From contig OY759267.1 in the NCBI GenBank assembly GCA_963662155.1, positions 15,500,989-15,564,988 of the forward strand: a DNA stretch of 64,000 nucleotides, given 5' to 3'. This stretch comes from Lamellibrachia columna (Eukaryota; Annelida; Polychaeta; Sabellida; Siboglinidae). The position numbers were made by a program, and so were the translations under genes. The notes under the pieces were generated by a model, which had not been told where the DNA came from, did not search any database, and saw nothing but the letters and a program-made list of their open reading frames with translations. Shown here piece by piece: positions 36,801-50,880 of this stretch (within the stretch, counting starts at the first letter, position 1; every line of letters begins with the position of its first letter).

Positions 36801-38959
36801 TTCAATGGCTAAAACCAAATGAAAGATTATAAACACGCATAAAACATGAATTTTATCTATTTCATTTATTTTAATTCTTATTTATTTCATCCATTACATT
36901 ACTTATAGATTGTCATTAGTTTTCTAATAATATCTGCATAGTTTTTAATTGAATTACCAGTAAACTTTAATGTATGGAAATTCTTAAATATTTTCATAAT
37001 ATTAAATCATTTTATAAGACAGAAGGACTTTGTTCAGTCTATAAGTACATTTAAATGTAAACTACCATTATTACTTTTCTACACAAACTACAATTGGAAC
37101 TCATCAAAATTAAAATATTAACAAGTAATAATAACAATCATCGTTTTAAATGGGATAATTTTTCAAAGGCATTTTCTTGAATAATTTCTTTGTCTCCCCG
37201 CATCATTAATCAAAAACTGTTTGACAATTTCAAAGCTGGACAAGGATCCATAACATTCTTATCATACACTGTCATTATCACATAGTCCAGTGTTTTTTGT
37301 CCAGCCACCTGCTTCCCACTCGGCAAGGGCCAGAGCAGGGGCTAATGGACACAGATAAGAACAGTAACATTCTTAGAATCTTAGAATCAAAAGAAAAAAC
37401 TAGCAGCAGCTGTGACCTGCAACTGACGTATCTGATCAGACAGGCCCAGGAGACATGTAACAGGACAAAGGATCTTGTAGGAGGCATTGTCACAAAACTG
37501 TTCCATTCAACGGTTGTTGTGGGAAGGCAATGAGAAGTAATTACACTGAGGACTCGCTGCATGCACAGTCATTGCACACACACACACAGGTATGCATGAA
37601 GTGTCAAAAATACAGCAACTCTTTCTCTGTACCTAGCATGAATTTATGTAACGCTGAAGTTCTTTTGTCTTATAAAATTATAATGAAACATTTTCAAAAT
37701 GTCCATACACCTGGCCCTGTTTGTAGGCACAATTAGTTTCTTTAAACACTTGTTGATGACAACATTTTGTAACAGTATTTAATATCTTCTGTAACATAAC
37801 ATAAGGGTGACATGGCAGATAATTTTCTCACCATGCACAAGTTTTACACATAGTTCATTGGGGTCATTCCTGATTTTTTACATAATGTCCTCAGGGTGTT
37901 TTTATTGTACTATACTGACCAAAATACCAACAGGATATAAGAGATGCTTTATACTGCACATGTCCAGTAACAAGAACAATGTCCTGAGGGGTAATTCGTG
38001 CCAAGGGCTTGTCAAAACGAAAGGAGAATACCAGTTCTCTTGTTAGATAAATGGAAGGAGAACAAATGGAGAACACATAATGCAGCAGAAACCAACAAAC
38101 TTGACAAGTTTCTCAATATCTTAATCTGTTTGTGTGCATGCGTGCGTGCATGCATGGCATTTTACCTCTTTCAAAACACTATGCTATACCAGATGGTGGC
38201 GGTCACTGATTCAAAATGCCCAATTCAGTTAGCCAAAATGCACAAGTAATCAGCCCCACCCAGCCGATTCAATCAGCCACGGCTGGGTCAGCCGCAGCGA
38301 AGTCTCACATGCAGGAAACCCCTTGCATTTGTAACACAGATGCCCACTGGATGATTCACATTTAATGACGTCAGTATTGTGGGGAATACTAGGGAAACAC
38401 CAAAGCAAAGACGAAGTTGTGAGAATCGTAGTCCGTAAATTTTTAAAGGATATTTCGCCAATTTACTTCATACTGGTGATATTAAGGAGACAGACAATCC
38501 GATTGACAATATAATATGATATTTGGCTGTGAAATTGAACTTTGGAGGCTTCGATTTGGAGTGAATTGAGAATGGCATAGCCATAGATTTTTGCCCATGC
38601 CAGCCTCAGGCCAGGGTTGTGCCAGTGGCAGTGCGCGCCAAAACGTCGGCATCAAACATAATGTTACTTTCAACAATTGTAACCGTTTAGCAAATAAAAT
38701 TCACATTGAAATGTTTATTAAATTCATTACTTCATTGCATTGGTCTACTAATTATAAGAAATAACGGCAATATTTGGTATGGTTTATATTTATAAAATTA
38801 ATATTATTCTAATTTAAAGCAGTGTCTGTTTTAGCTTTATGCACAAAAACTTTATTACACATACTTATAATGAATAATTTTTGTGGGGCCAGTTCAAACT
38901 CACCAGGGATGGTTCAAATTAGAATTGGGCCAGTAAGAAAAAAATCTGGGCCAGTTAAT
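33896..38959. other. Intron 1, no gene; (CACG)n at 36557-36665
   Basis: No exon recognised. A CACG/CACA microsatellite (CACGCACGCACGCAGGCACG and similar) occupies about 36557-36665. A CpG-retaining patch with GGCTGGGTCAGCCGCAGCG occurs at 38250-38420. Otherwise the interval is AT-rich and featureless to me. Confidence 0.4.
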
Positions 38960-39130
38960 TCTTTGGCTAATTTCAGATACTGTATACCATGGTGTTTTAC
39001 CATAGTTTACCTCTTTCAAAACACCATGGTATTTTATCATGGTTTACCTCTTTCAAAACATCATGGGATACAATGGTATTTTATCATGGGATACAATGGT
39101 ATTTTATCATGGTATACCATGGTATTTTAT
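38960..39130. repeat. Imperfect minisatellite with CCATGGTATTTTATCATGG units
   Basis: Units GGTATTTTATCATGG combined with either TTTACCTCTTTCAAAACA or GATACAAT spacers repeat about five times with spacing of 24-45 bp. Several units include the palindrome ATACCATGGTAT. Confidence 0.85.
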
Positions 39131-42100
39131 CTTGGCATAAAAGATAGGTTCATTTAAATCAGTGAATCAGTAGCTACATTGACTTTGTGAAAGAACACAA
39201 TCCCCCATCTGATGACTGTTGACTTGCACGTGTGCTGGCGACACGTCAATGGCCCTGATTTCTTGGGTTATCAAATGATGAAAGAACAGTCTATGTCCTC
39301 AGGCTGATCTACATTATCTATGAAGTTGCCCCATTTAATCTACATGATGCATTTAAAGATGGAAGCTATCTGCACACACTTAATTCAAAACACAGGTAGC
39401 TGGTACTAACTAAGCTATTATTACTAAATCATGTTTTCGTTTCGTGTCACCATCGCTGCACAACAATTCAGGAACATAACAGTTTTCTCAGCCCAAGCAA
39501 CAGTTTGCTGAAACAACTGATCATGCCTCTGGTAATGGCCTCCAGATTCATGCACAAGTTATCTATCAAGGCAGGTGGTCTCTCTTGAAAGGCTTCATAT
39601 CTTTTGGTATAACAGCTATTGGGGCCAGAATATCCACATAAACAAGGGGTATCTACTGCCTGCGGTGCTTCTCAGGACAGGACACAGAGGGTTAACAAAG
39701 AAGGAACTAAAAAAGTGAACCATCTACAGCCAGCTTTCTCACACTTCTTACATAATGGGATTTGTCAAATTCTGTACCAAAGAACTCATTAGAACGCTTC
39801 AAATTGGACTATTCTGCCACATAAATTAGCTTATGGAAAATTCCGATCACGTGCATTGATGCATAGCAAACGTTGCCCCATTCAGCTGAACCCTATCATG
39901 AAGGAGGCATCTCCAAAGGACAATGAGGTAAAATCTGTTACAAAAAGTCTGGAACGATTACAGTGAATAGCCATAGTAGGGACTGCAGTGACCAATCAAC
40001 CTACCACATGAAAACAAAATGTGACATTTGCACCATTTGACATTAGCCCCGACTGACATCTGTTGTCAAAGGAAGTTGAATAAACTCCATTTGCGGGGCA
40101 GTGGGATGTGGTATGGGTGCTCAGCCTGTAGGACTTCGGTCAAACTGTGTGACGGAGAATTTCAGAATTGTTTTAATTTGAGGGCTTATTCCATGTGACC
40201 TGCCAATTGCTTTCTAGATAAAAAGAATTGCAACCAAATTTTTATAAAACCAATGTTGATTAGTTTACTGACATGAAAGGATATTTATATGACTGTTAGG
40301 TATTTATTAGTAACTGGTTTAACCATTTATTTTGTACAATTCATTACTGCATTCTGAGATGTTAACTGTTTATTATAGCTTTTCTGAAGATGACTCTGAC
40401 ATCATCAAAAGACAAAACGATCTTGTAAGAATACTGTCGAAACAACATACATTTGAAAGGGATATAACATAATTTGTACTAGCTTTTGAATAGGAAACAT
40501 TTGCACTATTATTTTAAGTAAAACTCTGTCGAGACAGTAAAACCTTGTGTGTGAAGGACACATACTACAGACATTTTAGTATGAAGGTATGCACACAGAG
40601 GCTGCACTGTGTAAACCCACACACAACTTGGCAGTCAGTGGGCAGCAAACTGTGCCAACTGCCATGTTTCACAGAAACGTTTTCTGGTGCGCTCTTATCA
40701 AACTGACTAGAACATTTGGGCCATGGCTGGCAGAGAGAATTCCTGCCGTTTGAATGGTGTTGGCACCCGCCACACCTGTTGCGGCAACATGGCGGGAATA
40801 GTGGCAAGTCTGCAGCTGAGCCATGGCAGGAATAGTAGCATGGCTGCAGCTTAGCCATGCCATAGTAGGAATAGTGGCAAGTCTGCAGATGAGCCCCCCC
40901 ACAAGTAGAACAGTGTCAATTATACAAGAAAGTACTATCCCAAATGTACCAGAAATTCCAACACATCCCAAATTTCAGCAAAAAAGTGATTTGTATACAC
41001 TGTAATGATGCAGATGCACAAAACCCTAAAAATCATCCAATAATTTAGAAAACAATTAAAATACACCAGGAACTGTGGAACCAAGCATAAGTTAACTAGA
41101 CACTTCTGGCTCCAGTTGAATTCCGACTTATATAAGATGGGAATTTTAATTAAATATTAATAAAAATGTATATATGGATCCAATGTGTATATAATGTAAA
41201 ATGGAGTAAAAGTATAAATTGATATGGGCAGCCATTTTTTATAGCTGATGAAACCCCAAAGCCATTATGAGCTGGATGCAATCTTATTAAAAATCTCAAT
41301 TAATATTTACGAAAACTATTTCTAGTATAAAAAGTAATTATGATAAAATTTGTAATCGCACTCAACCATATGATATGGTAATATTACACTCAGTTTCACA
41401 ATGTACAAACAGTTCCATCTGTGCTAAAACAACAGGCAACGATTCATATGCAAACTACTCCCATTTGCAACCATTTGAGCCATCGAAATGAATGAGGAAA
41501 ACATCATTTACTGAATAATGTTATATAGAACTATTTACCTGGACATTTTTGTCAGCTGCCATGAAATACAGCCACGGTTTTGTATTCTGCAAGCATTGTG
41601 CAGCTAAATGTATTATCAGATACTGAAGATTGTCATGTCAGAAAAAGTCAGTGCTGACATCCATCACAGCTACAATGGTACGTGACATCACAGCTGATTC
41701 TCACGCCAATCAATTTCACTCAGATGCACACAAATTAAATTCATATTCCCTCACATTTATCCAAATTCCTCACGCAAATTCTCTGCTTGGTTCAACTCAA
41801 ATCCTTATTAAGTTATGATCTTCATCACTAAAATGTGCTTGCATTATGCTTCTGGAAATAAACTTTGCAAAGAAAATACTTTGACAATAAATTTTCTTTC
41901 ACTTATAATAAAAACACTATGAATCAACCTCATGCAATGACCACATTTTAGAACATCAACTGTTTATAAAGGTGAACATGTCAACAACCAAACAATGGTT
42001 ATAAGGTTAACTCAGATTTCAAATAACAGGTTTTTTATTTCTTATGTGAGCTAACCAAAATGTTATAATTTAATATTTTGTACACACTGTTTTAGCTTAT

Positions 42101-43916
42101 CCCCATTCTAGATGGTTCTCACAGTGGGTATCTGCTGTTTTTACCCAATTTCACAGAAATCTGCATCAATCTAACTTAAGCTAAACATCAAACTATATAA
42201 AATGGTAAGTTTAATAGCACATATTCTCACTCACTCAGGATTTAATATTTGTTTGAAAATGTTTACTGAAAATTGCTTACAGCGAATAACATCAGAAGAA
42301 TCCTTTTTCACTAGAAGATAAACAACTCATAAGGTACTGTCCTGATCAAAAGCACTTACTGAGTTTCTATATACTGTATATTTCACTGCTTTAAGTGTTA
42401 ATAATGAACAAATTAATTATCGTTAAGCTGCACAATTTTCATCATAAAACAGCCTTCTGTTTTGTGAAGGTCAATGTATTTTGAATCATCGTTATGTTAT
42501 GAGCAAACATAGTTTTGTTAGAAACATGTTAAGTTAAAAAAGAGCCAGGCTCATTCCCAAAACAAATCTCCAACATCAAAACAAGATGAAGAATGTGATT
42601 CTCAGTAATCGGAACATCTTAAATATTTGGAAAAGTTTTCTTTTGCACCAATCATGCCAGAGCACAGCTTAAATAGACATTTTTAGATTTGACACACCTC
42701 TTTGGAGAAAACCTATAGGCACAAAGCAATTCAACAGACTCGTAGGTCCTTTACTCATTAGAACACAATGGTGAAGTCTGTGTTGCACAGATACAATGCA
42801 CAGACAAACACACCCTAGACATCCCTTCGGCCCCAGTCACCCTATTCATGTCAATGCATTAATTTCCTGCTGAATCACAGCGATGAAACATTACATGGAA
42901 ATTGACAAGACATGCAGGATATCCAAACCAGGTGCGCTATAAATTGGAATGTGACCACTTAAACGCCATGGAGGCGTTTGTCTGGATGTCAGAGCGTCAC
43001 GCATCATGAACACCAAACAACTGCCCTGGACACACATCGATCAGAAAACAACGCTAAACTAATTTCTACACTTGCTGAAACTGAAGAATGTAAAGCTATG
43101 TTAACCGGGAGAAAATTGAAGCCACCTTGTTGAAACGTGGGCAATGAAAACTGAATGCACAAACTGGATGCGAATCAGCACGTTGCACTGTCAAGGTGAA
43201 AGGTCAGAGAGAAGCAATTTCTAAACAACACATGCCTGTAATTTGAGCATCAGTTTTTTAAACAGGACATAATCATTGAACAGATGAGAAGGCATACTGG
43301 TGGTGTGGCATGGATTGTCAAGTCATGAGATTACTTTGGACATGCAAACAGTGCATACTGCAGTTGGATATAATATAATTTATTAATTAACAATGCATAA
43401 AAAAATCTTAAACAAAATGAATAAATTACTTTATTAACAATGCATAAATGAAACTGAAAAACAATAACATGGACATGCAAACACTGCGTGATGCTTGACC
43501 CTGGATATGAAAATGACTTTATTTTTAATCAGCATCAAATTAAAGATCAATGCTATTGAAATGTTAATTAAATGCATAATGTTGCGATGGTGGGCAAAAT
43601 TTCATTTTCAAATAATATTTAACATATTACATTCATATCATAATAATACATTTTACAAAGTAGTTTTGTTCTTATATTCGTTTAAAACAAAACTATTTGG
43701 TTATTGCTATTATGCAGATGACTCACAAATATATATTTCTAGGCATTATCCACCATAACCTCTTTGCAGTAATTGTAAATTCAGCAATAACGAGAAGACT
43801 GCCAAAGTCTTGAGCAATATTATAACTGTTTATTCACAAATGAAATGCATATCTGTAATACAAATTTAAAGGTACGAAGTCTGACCGTTTTGATAATAAA
43901 ATCATGTAATAAACTA
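39131..43916. other. Intron 1, no gene
   Basis: No exon or RNA gene recognised. A few places such as 40640-40880 and 42900-43150 keep more CpG, and a GC-richer block with repeated GGAATAGT(A/G)GCAA(G/T) segments lies at 40795-40885. Confidence 0.4.
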
Positions 43917-44106
43917 TTTTTCACACTGCTAACTGTGTCCAAGTAGTACTATTTTGGAGCCACCCAATGATCCTGTAAAGGATCAGTAACTGGATCCAGT
44001 CCAAGTGGCAGACTCACACTTCTCAAGTCTACAGACAAATACTAACTGCTCCATGCTAATCGCACAGTATTTGCACAATATCTGGATTCATAACCCACAG
44101 ATAGTG
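43917..44106. repeat. 190-bp dispersed repeat, copy A
   Basis: Shares about 190 bp with 47298-47487, including GATCCTGTAAAGGATCAGTA, ACTGGATCCAGTCCA and TACTAACTGCTCCATGCTAA, with roughly 10 percent differences and the same orientation. The palindromes ATCCTGTAAAGGAT and ACTGGATCCAGT sit in its centre. Family unknown; a SINE or MITE fragment is likely. Confidence 0.8.
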
Positions 44107-44800
44107 TAATCTAACATCCTTACCCCCAAATGTGTTTTAATAAACCACAATTTTTATATTTCCCTGTTAAATTTGTTTAATTTGAATGTTTCGTCCTGAA
44201 TATCATATTTATACTGCATGCTGAATGCCACGGTCAATATTCATAAAAATATAAATGGTATATTAAATAACTGTTGTTCATTAGAACACATTTGGGTGGT
44301 GAAGAAGTTGGAATAGAAATATAGTTATTATAATAACATGACTTTATGATGTAAACAATCAGACTTTGTGTTTTAAAATTAAAATCTGCCTGCTTTCTCA
44401 ATGCTGTACAACTTTGTACACATGCACTCGTCCCACAGTGAAGAAGGACTATTGTCTTAGAAGTGCAAGATGTTGTATTCGTCCATCTGGTACCATTCCA
44501 GAGGCTTGCTTGCACTGGCCACAAGTTGCCTGTTGATCCAGTGTGAGTCCACCTTGCTGGAATTCTCTACAACTCCAGCTGAGAATGTATGATGCCTTCT
44601 ACACTTCCAATACCCAATGTTGTTGCAATGTTGCACTATGTGTGAACATGCATGCATGCATGGATGCACATGTGAGAAGGCACGCATGCATACATGCACG
44701 CACAAACATGCACATACATACACACACCTCAGTGGTCAACCTCAGAAACTAACAGTTAATATTTTAGGAGTGACGATGTTCGGTAAACATCAGTCACCGG
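44107..44800. other. Intron 1 spacer with GCATGCATG-rich tract
   Basis: No gene. A GCATGCATGCATGGATGCAC and GCACGCATGCATACATGCACG tract lies at 44647-44725. Confidence 0.4.
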
Positions 44801-45160
44801 TTCACAGAACTTTCTGTATTATTAGCCATTCACTTACATGTAAATGTTCACAGAACTCACCAGTTCACATAACTATCTGTATTATTAACCATTCACTTAC
44901 ATGTAAATGTTCACAGAACTCACCAGTTCACAGAACTTTCTGTATTATTAACCATTCACTTACATGTAAATGTTCACAGAACTCACAAGTTCACATAACT
45001 ATCTGTATTATTAACCATTCACTTACATGTAAATGTTCACAGAACTCACCAGTTCACAGAACATTCTGTATTATTAACCATTCACTTACATGTAAATGTT
45101 CACAGAACTCACATGTTCACAGAACTATCTGTATTATTGACCATTCACTTACATGTAAAT
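44801..45160. repeat. 63-bp minisatellite, six copies with alternating dimer pattern
   Basis: Copies start at 44801, 44864, 44927, 44990, 45053 and 45116 with TTCACAGAAC or TTCACATAAC, then TATTATTAACCATTCACTTA. The first four copies alternate AACTTTC and AACTATC, which points to a 126-bp dimer being amplified. The 63-bp length keeps a plus ORF open (44617-45174) with a 21-residue CIINHSLTCKCSQNSPVHRTF repeat-type product; this is an arithmetic effect. Confidence 0.95.
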
Positions 45161-45429
45161 GCCAAGATTTTTAGATATACATTGCTGCAATTGTTTTCTT
45201 CATATCATGTGTATCATCATGCGGGGATCTTTATATAATCAACGGTGCTTCTATAAAGCTTGTAAGTAATCCCTATACAAACATGTATTAAAGTGTAGCA
45301 AAAACCTCTATCACGGAAGATTTTGTTTAAGAGAAGTTCATACCAGTGCAAATGAACCATAAAATACCTTTCAATTAAGAAACAATTAAATACCATTTTA
45401 ACTAACCTGTGGGTTTCTTAATCCATGTA

Positions 45430-45800
45430 ATTAATTGGGGAGAAGACATTAGTGTAAAGTTAGTTGGGGAGAGTACATATTATTGTAAAGTTAGTTGGGG
45501 AGAGGACATATTAGTGTAAAGTTAGTTGGGAAGAGGACATATTAGTGTAAAGTTAGTTGGTGTGAGGACATATTGGTGTAAAGTTAGTTGGGGAGAGGAC
45601 ACATTAGTGTAACGTTAGTTGGTGTGAGGACATATTGGTGTAAAGTTAGTTGGGGAGAGGACACATTAGTGTAAAGTTAGTTGGGGAGAGGACACATTAG
45701 TGTAAAGTTAGTTGGGGAGAGGATACATTAGTGTAGTTAGTTGGGGAGAGGACACATTAGTGTAAAGTTAGTTGGGGAGAGGACACATTAGTGTAAAGCA
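45430..45800. repeat. 31-bp minisatellite, about 12 copies
   Basis: Unit AGTGTAAAGTTAGTTGGGGA followed by GAGGACACATT, with variants GGTGTGAGGACATATTGG in two alternate positions and a shorter unit near 45735. Confidence 0.95.
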
Positions 45801-45894
45801 GATGATGTTGAAATGGCAGTATATATTTCACTGTCCCCCCCACCCCACGTGGTGGCAATATTTTTGTTGCCCCCCACACCCCCTGATTCAAACC

Positions 45895-46055
45895 AGGTGT
45901 ACTAAGTGGTCCACTGGTTGGTCCACCGATGGGTCTACTGATTGGTCCACCGATTGGTTCACCGATGGGTCCACCGATTGGTCCCACTGATGGGTCCACC
46001 GATTGGTTCACTGATGGGTCCACCGATGGGTCCACCAATGGGTCCAGTGATGATA
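45895..46055. repeat. 12-bp minisatellite (GATGGGTCCACC)n
   Basis: About 13 units of GATGGGTCCACC / GATTGGTCCACC. Frame-neutral length opens ORFs on both strands (PSVDPSVNQSVDPSV-like on minus, GPPIGSLMGPP-like on plus) that have no other support. Confidence 0.93.
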
Positions 46056-47297
46056 AGTTTTGACCACTCCTTATACAGTGTGCTACCAGTGCCCGGAGCA
46101 ACAACTGACCCGTCCAGTCCACCAGTATATGCACCCAGTGTACATGCACGTACACCATTGTGGCAGATAGTTGTATGACGCATACATCCCACTAAACAGG
46201 TTTGTTTTGCTGATGCTAGGTTTTACTTATCACTCCAGTTGAAATGTGGCTGGTGCATTCACGTTGACATCTGCCAAATCTTGATATGAGCACATACCCG
46301 AAGGCAAACACACATTTCACCCTACATTTCACCCCACCAGGGTAGCACTGCAAGTCATGGACAATGATCCAAGCTTTGTCCCTACATAATGTTATGTTTT
46401 ATCACAGCTAACATCTCCAGTAGGTGGGTGGTGGTGGCCATGGTGCCTGGCTAAGTTTGCTGTCAGCATGCACCGGCACTTTCTTACAGTGGAGCATATT
46501 TCTTGTGACACAACAGAAAGGACTGTGAAATTAGTGTATTTGGACCATGTATTCCAGTTCTGTTTCTGATGTCGTTTTCAAGAAGTGACCACAAGTAGCA
46601 CCACATTTATTTAGTATCTTGGTTGAATAATAGTAATAACAAAAAGACTTCCATTGCGCATAAATCCACAGAAACCCTTGCTCAGGATTGCATCAAAATG
46701 GAAGGGTTAGGCAGTCTCAAAATCAGTATACAACAGTAAGTTGTCAACAGATTGATGAAAACACCAGGGAGCTAAGGAGGATAGGCACAGTTAAAAAGAT
46801 AAGTCTTCATATGACGGTGACATATTATGTTTCCTACTTAGTTAACGCCAACAGGGTGTGAATGCCAAAGAGTTGGTGCAGCAACCGAGAAAACCCTGGT
46901 TTTAATATGTGTTTGATCTCTGGGATCAATAAGTAGATCAAACTAGATGATCAAAGGCGTCAGTGTTTAGCCCATGTAATTTGTCAACATAATTTGTAAA
47001 TGTACTTATTTTCTATAATCTTACATTTGTTTGTAGTCATATAATTTTTTTTTTTAAACAACTGACCGTTAGAATAATGATACACTGAAATTATAAATGA
47101 TTGAACTGATCTAAATGTTCATTGAACTGACCCAAATGTTCATTCTCACATATACAAAAAATAAGTTGAAAGAATCTGATAATTAAAATTGTAAAGGATC
47201 ACATCTATTGCAATTAGACTAGAATTACGAATGACAAAACTAACCATAATTAATTAAAAGCTGTATATATTTCTTATTATTCTGATGGTTTGAAAAT
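46056..47297. other. Intron 1, no gene
   Basis: No exon, RNA gene or clear repeat seen. Confidence 0.4.
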
Positions 47298-47487
47298 TTT
47301 TCACAATGCCAAACTGTGTCCAAGTGGTGCTATCTTTGAGCCACCTAATGATCCTGTAAAGGATCAGTAACTGGATCCAGTCCAGGTGGCAGACACACAC
47401 TTCTCAAGTCTACAGACAAATACTAACTGCTCCATGCTAATCGCACAGTATTTGCACAATATCCAGATTCATAACCTACAGATAGTG
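47298..47487. repeat. 190-bp dispersed repeat, copy B
   Basis: Second direct copy of the repeat at 43917-44106, 3.4 kb away, with the same central palindromes. Its left flank shares TTTTTCACAnTGC with copy A and the match stops just after GATAGTG. Confidence 0.8.
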
Positions 47488-50400
47488 CATGGCAATATTG
47501 ACTGTCATTGACACAGGGCAGATGACCTGCCTACTAAGATGATGCACCATGAGAAAGCAAAGATCAATATTTTGTCAATGTTCCTCTGTTGGTTCTCAGG
47601 CAACAGTAGAACATAAAGAGACACCGTGCTTGGCTCACTTGTGACAAGTCATTGTACATTATCACCACCTGAGAGCATCTTTTGCTTGAGTAACAAGCTA
47701 AATAGACATTTGAAATGCACATTTTGTGTGAATAAACAAAGACACGATACTCAATGCAACCAGACACTAGATATATAATATCATCAGTATGACGACCATG
47801 TTGTATTTGACCAGCAATTCCATTAAGACATCTCACATTTACCTAAAAGATAAAATGTTTTAACTACTTTTTACAATAGACATATATATGTTTGTATGTT
47901 ACATACAGGTCTACCTAGCCTGCTTGAAGGGCCAAGTGTCTTATGGTGGTTCCTGTGCTTAGCAACATGTGGTGTTTTTAATTTAGTGGGAGTCTCCTTT
48001 ACCATTTTTTTTTTTATTTATAATTTTCTATGCTTACAATTACTCTGGTCAAAATAAAATGAGTGTATAAATGTTCAAAAACATGGCTGCAATGTAAACA
48101 TTTTGTAGAGGTAAAATTTGAAACATAGTAACCGGCTGTCATCTAAAAAAATAATGTTTTGTTACTATTCTAGTAAAAAAAATTACGAAAAAATCACAAA
48201 CTTCTAAATATGTATCTTGGTTGTCTCTATATGCATTTGTAAAGCAAATATATAAATTTGTGGGAGAAAAATATATACCAGTGTGAATATGAATCAATAA
48301 TAAATTTATAAATCTGGAGGAATTAGAATATTGGGCTTGTTCACACACAGTTGATTTACATGTATTGTAAATGAACATGTCTCAAAATGTCCAACCTCAT
48401 AATGTTTGGAATATTTTATTAGTAATAATTATTGTGTTCGTGTTGTCGTAACAAAACTGGTGGAAAGTACAAACATTTAATGACAGCTAAATACACTGCC
48501 AATACAAGTTCTTAAAAAAACTTATTATCTTAAGGGTGTCCATTAAGTCAACAATAATGTGCCAAATTGATTACACATTTGCCTTTACTGTGTCCTCTCT
48601 GTTACCTGTGTAGCTCTAATACCCCACAACTAACTTAGCACAATTATGATCATAGTTAAAGGTTAATTAATGACAATAGCTGTAGGACCTGACAAGCTTT
48701 GACAGAACAATTTCTACTATTATGAAACAACCTGTTGAATACCACAGCCAATCTTACAGCAAAAAAAAATATTTCCACAAAAAGGTGAATTATCTAAAAT
48801 TGTGAGATTAATGAGTAATAATTTATAAATCTGGAGGAATTAGAATATTGGGCTTGTTCACACACAGTTCAATGTTACCTACAATAAACTGCAAAAAAAA
48901 CATGTTTATGGATACGTAATCATATGTTAATAATGCACTTATAACAAACTATCCTTGTCTGAAGTGCACGAATCAATAACGTTAAGGTGCGGGTCACCTA
49001 AGGCTTCAACTACAGAATAATCTGATCTGTCCCTTTGCCAACTCTGTTCCAAGACATTGAATAAATGCATTCAATGTTTACTCCACAGCTACTCGGACAC
49101 ACTAAAAATTCACAAACAGATAGTTGGCTCAGTACTTGAAGAGTAACGTTTATTCACACAGCCAGTGTCTAATCATCTATGCTACAATTTGCTGGCTCTA
49201 AGTGACAATCATATAATTGGCATCAGACAGACTCTAAGTATTGTCAATATATGTACATGTTTGTCTAGTCTGTCCTCTCCTGAAAGACCATAATGATGTA
49301 GAGTATTCCGCAAAGTTGCCAAGAAGATAAACAGGAACGCTGGGGAGTGTCCTACTATTATTTATTATCTCATTAGATCCAAATGTGATTGAGTACTTGG
49401 GTTCTGGGTCATAGCTTGAGTGTGTGCCAAACCACCTGAATGACAACACCAGAGACAGAACAAGACAGTGTTAGGCTGATTAGGCTAATTGACTGACTAC
49501 TGGCTTATGATAGAGATGTCATGTCTCCAATAGTGACTACCTGAACAAAACATTTGTAAAGGTGCTATGCAAACGAAATGTTGAATAAACAGCTAATTAA
49601 TCCACTTTGAACATTAATCCCAACTTAATTGTTTAGTATTTTGTACAGAATGAACTTAAATTGCTGATGACCACATCTTCAAAATCAACCCAGCACAATA
49701 AACCAAACACTGACAGGATTCACTGACAACACTATTCTCAGAACAGCAAATTATTGTTCAAATACTTATACAATATTTATGGAGCAAACTATTTGCATCT
49801 TGAAAACCAAGACCACACACGGATACCTACAAATACAACTCTCAAGTTAACAGTCGCCACACAACACTTAAAATAAAGTTTAAATTGCATTTGCCTGTTT
49901 TATATGTTAGTTAAATATTTTAGTAAATATGCTACCAGGAATGATAAACCAGACTAAAAGGACAGCACAACCACAGAAAGCCTGAGGTCCTTCAAACCAA
50001 ATTCAAGCTGTGAGAAATGTTTTGCTTCAAAGAAGACCAATAGTTTTGTGTGACAATAGACAGAAGAAATCCCAGCGTGTGGGAAAGTGGAGCTGCCCAT
50101 AAATAAACTCCCTTCATCTGTAGGGTGCTTGGGGGCCAGGAAGTGTCTTTATCAGAGCACAGACATGTATTTGTCCTGCTGATGACAGTCATGGGGCAGA
50201 AATCATCAACCCCAACCCTCTTCCCCACCACAGAAGTCTAATTAATGACAAGGTTACAGAGGGCACACATACCAACGTCAGATCCCATTTCAGGAGGTCA
50301 CACACTCACTATCTTGTCATTCCCAGCCCCAACCCTGGCTGCTTTTTATGGGAATAGGGTAATTGGATCCCGAGGCTTTGGAAGGAATCCCATTTTTATC

Positions 50401-50880
50401 TCACCCAGGCTGTCACATGCTGTCTAAGTAACAGTGTGTAACAGTATCAAACAACTGTGGAAGAAGTAAAAATTCTGCACTGTTCTTTCTTGTCAAAGTT
50501 AGCATTGTAATACAGACATAATTTTATTAGTGTTACACCAAAAATAAACATTTATACTATTAACTAATTATGTATACCTAACTGCAACCAATTAACCCGG
50601 CAAATATTTACATTTATTACTAAAATTTTACATAAAATATTGCTCCAAATAAAATCTTCCATCTCTGGGTAGGTTAGAAGGAATGGCAATGTGGTAAATT
50701 TGAGTGAATATATCATAACTTTTATACACACAGGTGTACTCCCGTCTATAGTTGCACTGAAAATGTGTTCACCTGAGACGTAATAAAGCAAACAAATGCA
50801 ACATACACACCGGTAGTTTTGCTTTGGGAGACGTTTTACGCTTCTGAAAAAAAACGCAATTTTGTCGACCCTTACAATAA
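47488..50880. other. Intron 1, no gene; 55-bp direct repeat pair
   Basis: No exon recognised. A 53-55-bp segment containing TTTATAAATCTGGAGGAATT and GGGCTTGTTCACACACAGTT occurs at 48298-48352 and again at 48817-48869 in the same orientation. The bases between are unrelated, AT-rich, and contain no ORF with a known domain. CpG content starts to rise from about 50750. Confidence 0.45.

Noticed and set aside
44617..45174. 185-codon Cys/His ORF resembling a finger-like repeat protein
   Set aside because: Product of a 63-bp minisatellite; Cys spacing does not fit a known finger.
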